Origin: an uncultured Mediterranea sp.
Lineage (GTDB): Bacteria; Bacteroidota; Bacteroidia; Bacteroidales; Bacteroidaceae
DNA: 8,753 nt
Direction: 5' to 3'
Assembly (NCBI GenBank): GCA_946007445.1
Contig: CAMGAL010000078.1
Location: 1 to 8,753, forward strand
Made by a program: the position numbers and the translations under genes. Position 1 is the first letter of the stretch; the number at the start of each line of letters is the position of its first letter. Positions 6,305 to 8,753 of this stretch are shown in pieces. The notes below the pieces were generated by a model. It had not been told where the DNA came from, did no database searches, and worked only from the letters and a program-made list of their open reading frames with translations.

Positions 6305-7816
6305 TCATACATGCAACTCCAGCACGAAGCGGGCACCCTTGGTGTATGAGGTGTCGAGGGTCAGTGTGCCGTTCATCTTGGCAGCCAGCAGCGAGCAGAT
6401 GGGCAGACCCAGACCGTCGCCCTGCGTCAGATCCTTCACCTCGGCAAAAGGCTTGAAGAGGTGGTCACGCTGCTCCTCGCTGATGCCGCAGCCCGTGTCG
6501 GTCACGATGAACTGCTGCGTGTGGGCACCGCGCTTCTTGAAGTCCAGCCAAATCTTCCCCTCGGCCGGCGTGTAGAGGGCGGCATTGCGCAGCAGGTGCA
6601 GCAGGACGCGCTCCAAGGCCTCGGGGCAGAGCTTGACGCTCAGCTTGGGTGCATTCACCGTGAGCTGTACGGAGGGCTGCACCAAAGGCTGAATCTGCTG
6701 CATCACCCCTTCGCAGAAGTTGTTGACGTTCTTCTCCTCCAGCGGATAGGTCTCGGTCAGCGAGCTCTCCAGCTCCGACAGCTCCTGAATGTGGGCCGAG
6801 AAGAGGCGCAGCGCCTGCACCCCGGGCTGCTGGGCATCCAGCGTCTGCAGGGTAGGCTCCATCTGGGCCGATATGTTGCGGATGAACTGCGTCTTCAGTT
6901 CGTTGTGCTCGTTGGCCACGTCGATGGCCCGCTTCTGCTTGCGCGTCAGCAGGATGAAGCGCAGCAGTACCACGCCGCCTAAGATGAGGCCGGCCGCCAG
7001 CAGCAGCGCCAGGGCACAGAGACCCACGATGATGTATTGCTTGGCCGAGAGCGATTGATCCTTGTCGTCGATGGTGGCCAGACTCTCGTCGTACTTCTGC
7101 TTCAGCTGGTTCAGCTCATCGCGGGCGGTCAGGGCCCGTACAGAGTCGTTCCACAGCATCAGCTGCTCGTAGGTGCGGGCGGTCAGGGTGGCATTGCCAC
7201 CGCGTCGGGCTATGCCTATCAGGGTGCGGTAGCAGTCGGTCACCTTGTCGTAGGCCTTCTGGCTCTTGTATTGCTGTATCAGCTGGTTGATGGCCGCATC
7301 GCCCTGTGTAGGTTGTCCGAAGGCATAGTAGAAGTCAGCCTTCGTGTAGAGCAGGTCGTTTCCCAGCGAGTCGGAAGCAGCCGTACGGGCGGTCTCCTCC
7401 ATGCGGGCCAACTGCTCCTTGGCGCGGGCGGGATTCTTCAGCTTCATGTACATACGCAGCCGCTCCTTGTAGATGAGGAAGCGCGAGGCAGGCAGCGCCT
7501 TGCCCCCGGCCTGTTCACCCTCGGTGAGGAGCAGTTCGGCATTGTGCAGCACGTCGAATCCCTCCTTGAAGAGATTCTCGCGGTGGTAGAGCGCCGATAC
7601 CTGTACGCCACACTTCACGGCTTCGCGGTAGGCTTTCTGCTGGGCGTAGGCATAGTACGCCTGCAGGAAGGTGTAGCGTGCCTTGATATACTCCTTTTTG
7701 TCCAGATACTCCTGGGCCAGTTTCTGCTGTTCGGCTCCGCGGTTCTGTGCCTGCATCGGCAGGGCCAGCAGGCAACAGCACAGGAGACAGCAGCACATCA
7801 TTATCACTCTTTTCAT
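6305..7816 (-). CDS. TPR-type membrane sensor with HATPase domain, lacking the HisKA phospho-accepting His
   Basis: 503-aa inner-membrane protein. Signal peptide at 1-23 (Lys2-Arg3, Cys-rich core with CCC at 8-10 and 13-15, M-Q-A cleavage site). The periplasmic part (~25-255) is helical with tyrosine-rich repeats (ARYTFLQAYYAYAQQKAY, 46-63; YTKADFYYAFGQ, 157-168) resembling degenerate TPRs, then a short coiled coil. The membrane segment is ~261-290. The cytosolic HATPase domain has the N-box LLRNAALYTP (Asn411), G1 DTGCGIS (440-446), F-box LFKPF (454-458) and G2 GDGLGLPIC (466-474). At the dimerization helix, where HisKA proteins read S-H-E-L-R-T-P, it reads S-A-Q-M-E-P (316-321), so the His is Ala317. 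Autophosphorylation by the usual route seems unlikely, and no response regulator is adjacent. The start at 7816 is chosen over an upstream in-frame ATG (7873) because it begins the signal peptide and lies just below a promoter. Confidence 0.88.
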   Translation of the reverse strand: MKRVIMMCCCLLCCCLLALPMQAQNRGAEQQKLAQEYLDKKEYIKARYTFLQAYYAYAQQKAYREAVKCGVQVSALYHRENLFKEGFDVLHNAELLLTEGEQAGGKALPASRFLIYKERLRMYMKLKNPARAKEQLARMEETARTAASDSLGNDLLYTKADFYYAFGQPTQGDAAINQLIQQYKSQKAYDKVTDCYRTLIGIARRGGNATLTARTYEQLMLWNDSVRALTARDELNQLKQKYDESLATIDDKDQSLSAKQYIIVGLCALALLLAAGLILGGVVLLRFILLTRKQKRAIDVANEHNELKTQFIRNISAQMEPTLQTLDAQQPGVQALRLFSAHIQELSELESSLTETYPLEEKNVNNFCEGVMQQIQPLVQPSVQLTVNAPKLSVKLCPEALERVLLHLLRNAALYTPAEGKIWLDFKKRGAHTQQFIVTDTGCGISEEQRDHLFKPFAEVKDLTQGDGLGLPICSLLAAKMNGTLTLDTSYTKGARFVLELHV

Positions 7817-7839
7817 TGTTTTTAACGGATTAAGATATG

Positions 7840-7869
7840 CAAAGATACACAATCCTTCGGCAAAACAAA
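7840..7869 (-). promoter_or_regulatory. Probable promoter of the sensor gene
   Basis: On the minus strand TATCTTTG (7840-7847) matches TAnnTTTG, and TTTG (7866-7869) is a perfect -33 match at an 18-nt gap. The start codon at 7816 is 23 bp downstream of the -7 box. This supports 7816 rather than 7873 as translation start, since a transcript from here would not contain the upstream ATG. Confidence 0.65.
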
Positions 7870-7900
7870 ACAAGATGGCGTTTTTTTAAAGCAATTATTT

Positions 7901-7940
7901 GGTTCATCCGACATTTATCACTCCAAATGTCGGATGGACC
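7901..7940. repeat. 16-bp inverted repeat with 8-nt loop
   Basis: GGTTCATCCGACATTT (7901-7916) pairs with AAATGTCGGATGGACC (7925-7940) at 15 of 16 positions (one T/C difference, allowing G-U in RNA), around the loop ATCACTCC. No T-tract follows on either strand, so it is not a standard intrinsic terminator. It lies 54 bp beyond the -7 box of the sensor gene. The right arm lies inside the putative transposase remnant, so it may be an inverted duplication or the trace of a small mobile element. Confidence 0.75.
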
Positions 7941-8010
7941 TAAAATGTACGAGCTACAGAGTTGGGACACCTACAACGAATCGTCCGACCTGGCCATGCA
8001 ATTAATTTAG
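7903..8010 (+). pseudogene. Possible fragment of an IS transposase
   Basis: An open stretch ends at TAG (8008-8010) and reads, in part, HLSLQMSDGPKMYELQ then SWDTYNESSDLAMQLI. The pattern SDG...L.SWD.YNES.DL recalls the DDE transposases of Bacteroidetes IS1182-type elements, in which a similar stretch precedes a KIYRNRxN motif. The expected following sequence is absent, and there are no intact flanking domains. This is pattern memory over about 30 residues, so it is only a candidate. An alternative is chance coding in a 36-codon open frame. Confidence 0.35.
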
Positions 8011-8089
8011 CGAACCCTATTTATCAGAAAGAGGAGTTCATGCCGATGCCACTATTACGCAGCTATTCTGAAACGACACCTTAAGCATC

Positions 8090-8150
8090 TCTCAAGTATT
8101 CCGATATGTAAAGATATTTATTAGCCTAAAATAGGCCATCGGAATACTTG
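8090..8150. repeat. 13-bp inverted repeat enclosing a small hairpin
   Basis: CAAGTATTCCGAT (8093-8105) is the perfect reverse complement of ATCGGAATACTTG (8138-8150). The intervening 32 nt contain a nested GCCTA-AAA-TAGGC stem (8124-8136). The left arm, extended to CTCAAGTATTCC (8091-8102), is also complementary to GGAATACTTGAG at 8163-8174 and 8174-8185, so alternative foldbacks with the tandem array are possible. Confidence 0.8.
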
Positions 8151-8201
8151 CGGAATACATGCGGAATACTTGAGGAATACTTGAGGTATAGTTGAGGTAG
8201 G
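8141..8201. repeat. 11-bp-period tandem repeat, about 5.5 copies
   Basis: Copies are GGAATACTTGC (8141-8151), GGAATACATGC (8152-8162), GGAATACTTGA (8163-8173), GGAATACTTGA (8174-8184), GGTATAGTTGA (8185-8195) and the partial GGTAGG (8196-8201). Copies diverge progressively toward the right end. The unit is close to one DNA helical turn, so copies would present the same face. There is no spacer sequence, so it is not a CRISPR. Function unknown. Confidence 0.9.
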
Positions 8202-8445
8202 TAAAAAGCGGGGGGTTGCCCTGATTTACAAAAATCGAAGTTGCTGATTATCAGGAGGATTGATTTTCTTAAATACCCTATTTTAGACCCATTTTTATCC
8301 TGTTTTTATAGGCTAGCTGTATTAATCTATTACCATTACAGGAATCTATGGGGCAACGTTTCCTATAAGCAGGAGATAAACCTGACAACCTCTGCTGCGA
8401 ACAAGGCCATATGTAGTCAACGGATGTCGCTAAACTAGTTGGCAC

Positions 8446-8528
8446 AAGAGTTCCAACGTATTGGAACAGTTGTTCCAATGCTATGAAACGAGTGTTCCAA
8501 TAGGGTGAAACAGTTGTTTCAAATGCGG
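8446..8528. repeat. Array of interleaved TTCCAA/TTGGAA and TGAAACA palindromes, 21-23-bp period
   Basis: Four related units occur at 8446-8468, 8469-8491, 8492-8512 and 8513-8528 (partial), each with a GTTCCAA or GTTTCAA core and a GGAACA or GAAACR end. They form overlapping dyads: GTTCCAA-CGTA-TTGGAAC (8450-8467), TTGGAACA-GT-TGTTCCAA (8461-8478) and TGAAACA-GT-TGTTTCA (8506-8521). Because adjacent units can pair either within or between units, alternative structures are possible. The layout suggests an array of binding sites or a dispersed intergenic repeat; role not known. Confidence 0.85.
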
Positions 8529-8609
8529 TCTGTGGCTGCTGCAGTAGGCTGTTGTCAGTGAGTTAGGGTGGCTATTGAATGATTCCACGCTTTGTGTTCC
8601 CTACCACCT

Positions 8610-8688
8610 CCCCCCCCCTTGGGGTACTAACCTCCTCTGACTCCCCCGTTATCGGGGGAGAACAACCTCCCCGGAGGAGGAGAGTTAG
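8610..8688. repeat. Cluster of GC-rich hairpins (REP-like)
   Basis: The strongest stem is CTCCCCCG-TTAT-CGGGGGAG (8641-8660): 8 bp with a four-base loop. It is preceded by a run of nine C (8610-8618) then TTGGGG, and followed by CCTCC (8666-8670) facing GGAGG (8676-8680). CTAAC (8627-8631) and GTTAG (8684-8688) can close an outer stem around the set. No T-tract follows on either strand, so an intrinsic terminator is not supported. Similar GC-rich palindromes are, as I recall, dispersed in Bacteroidetes genomes. Confidence 0.7.
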
Positions 8689-8700
8689 CAACTGGGGCGT

Positions 8701-8718
8701 ATCTGCCACATCTGCCAC
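8701..8718. repeat. 9-bp tandem duplication, ATCTGCCAC x2
   Basis: ATCTGCCAC occurs twice in direct tandem, followed by AAAAA. It lies 35 bp from the right edge, so its larger context is not visible. The function is unknown. Confidence 0.7.
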
Positions 8719-8753
8719 AAAAACGGGCTGTTTCGAAGGGTAAAAGAGGGCGT

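Larger units (their letters stand above)
7870..8753. other. AT-richer, repeat-dense region with no convincing intact gene
   Basis: Beyond the sensor promoter no frame shows convincing full-length coding potential, and no tRNA, rRNA or CRISPR structure was seen. Base composition falls well below that of the GC-rich genes until about 8580, then turns C/G-rich. It holds, in order: a 16-bp inverted repeat, a likely transposase remnant, an 11-bp-period tandem repeat with an inverted copy, a TTCCAA/TTGGAA palindrome array, GC-rich hairpins and a 9-bp tandem duplication. Between 8202 and 8440 I see only an unremarkable AT-rich stretch, including a small palindrome CTGAT-T-ATCAG (8244-8254). Confidence 0.7.

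Noticed and set aside
7817..7873. Upstream start for the sensor gene (ATG at 7873)
   Set aside because: It would place 19 residues before the signal peptide and lies upstream of the mapped-looking -7 box at 7840-7847, so it would not be on the transcript.
8241..8438. 65-codon plus-strand open frame
   Set aside because: Starts at TTG, AT-rich unstructured sequence, no recognisable domain or promoter.
8278..8478. 66-codon minus-strand open frame
   Set aside because: Begins inside the palindrome array and shows no family resemblance.
8141..8528. CRISPR array
   Set aside because: Repeats are directly abutting with 11- or 21-23-bp periods and no unique spacers, and no cas gene is present.
8572..8751. 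59-codon minus-strand frame entering from the right edge
   Set aside because: Much of it encodes the GC-rich hairpins and Gly/Pro runs; probably spurious, though the 5' part is cut off and cannot be judged.
7870..8753. Replication origin
   Set aside because: No cluster of DnaA boxes (TTATCCACA-like) was found and no dnaA or dnaN neighbours are present.

Overview
The window looks like a chromosomal segment from a GC-rich member of the Bacteroidales (Bacteroides/Prevotella-like). The evidence is that the promoters fit the Bacteroidetes TTTG / TAnnTTTG pattern rather than -35/-10 boxes, that clear Shine-Dalgarno sequences are scarce, and that the proteins (PMCA-type Ca2+ ATPase, bifunctional RibF, SDR oxidoreductase, QueH, TPR-type sensor kinase) match families I recall from this order. 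No species is assigned. Genes fill about 8-7816. The last ~0.9 kb is AT-richer, appears gene-free and is full of repeats.

Minus strand, 8-4820: a small exported protein (probably DUF4348-like) is followed by a three-gene overlapping cluster, read right to left: a P-type Ca2+ ATPase, a YihX-like HAD phosphatase, and RibF (FMN/FAD synthesis). The three overlap by 20 and 29 bp, which suggests translational coupling. Two of them carry an in-frame premature stop: TAG at codon 37 of the ATPase and TAA at codon 106 of the HAD gene. No frameshift is seen elsewhere in either.

Plus strand, 4913-6295: an SDR oxidoreductase resembling SDR-type fructuronate/mannonate oxidoreductases, then queH (last step of queuosine synthesis) after a 6-bp gap. 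The SDR promoter and the divergent promoter of the exported protein sit back-to-back inside a nearly concentric dyad at 4846-4883, which could be a shared operator.

Minus strand, 6305-7816: a sensor protein with signal peptide, periplasmic helical (TPR-like) repeats, one membrane segment and an intact HATPase domain. In place of the HisKA phospho-accepting His it has Ala (I-S-A-Q-M-E-P). No response regulator lies next to it.

Right end, 7870-8753: a 16-bp inverted repeat, a likely transposase remnant, an 11-bp-period tandem repeat with an inverted copy and nested hairpin, an array of TTCCAA/TTGGAA palindromes, GC-rich hairpins and a small tandem duplication. It looks like a graveyard or landing zone of repeats and mobile-element debris. 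I found no convincing new multi-gene system. The points most worth following up are the His-less sensor, the shared divergent promoter and the two repeat arrays.
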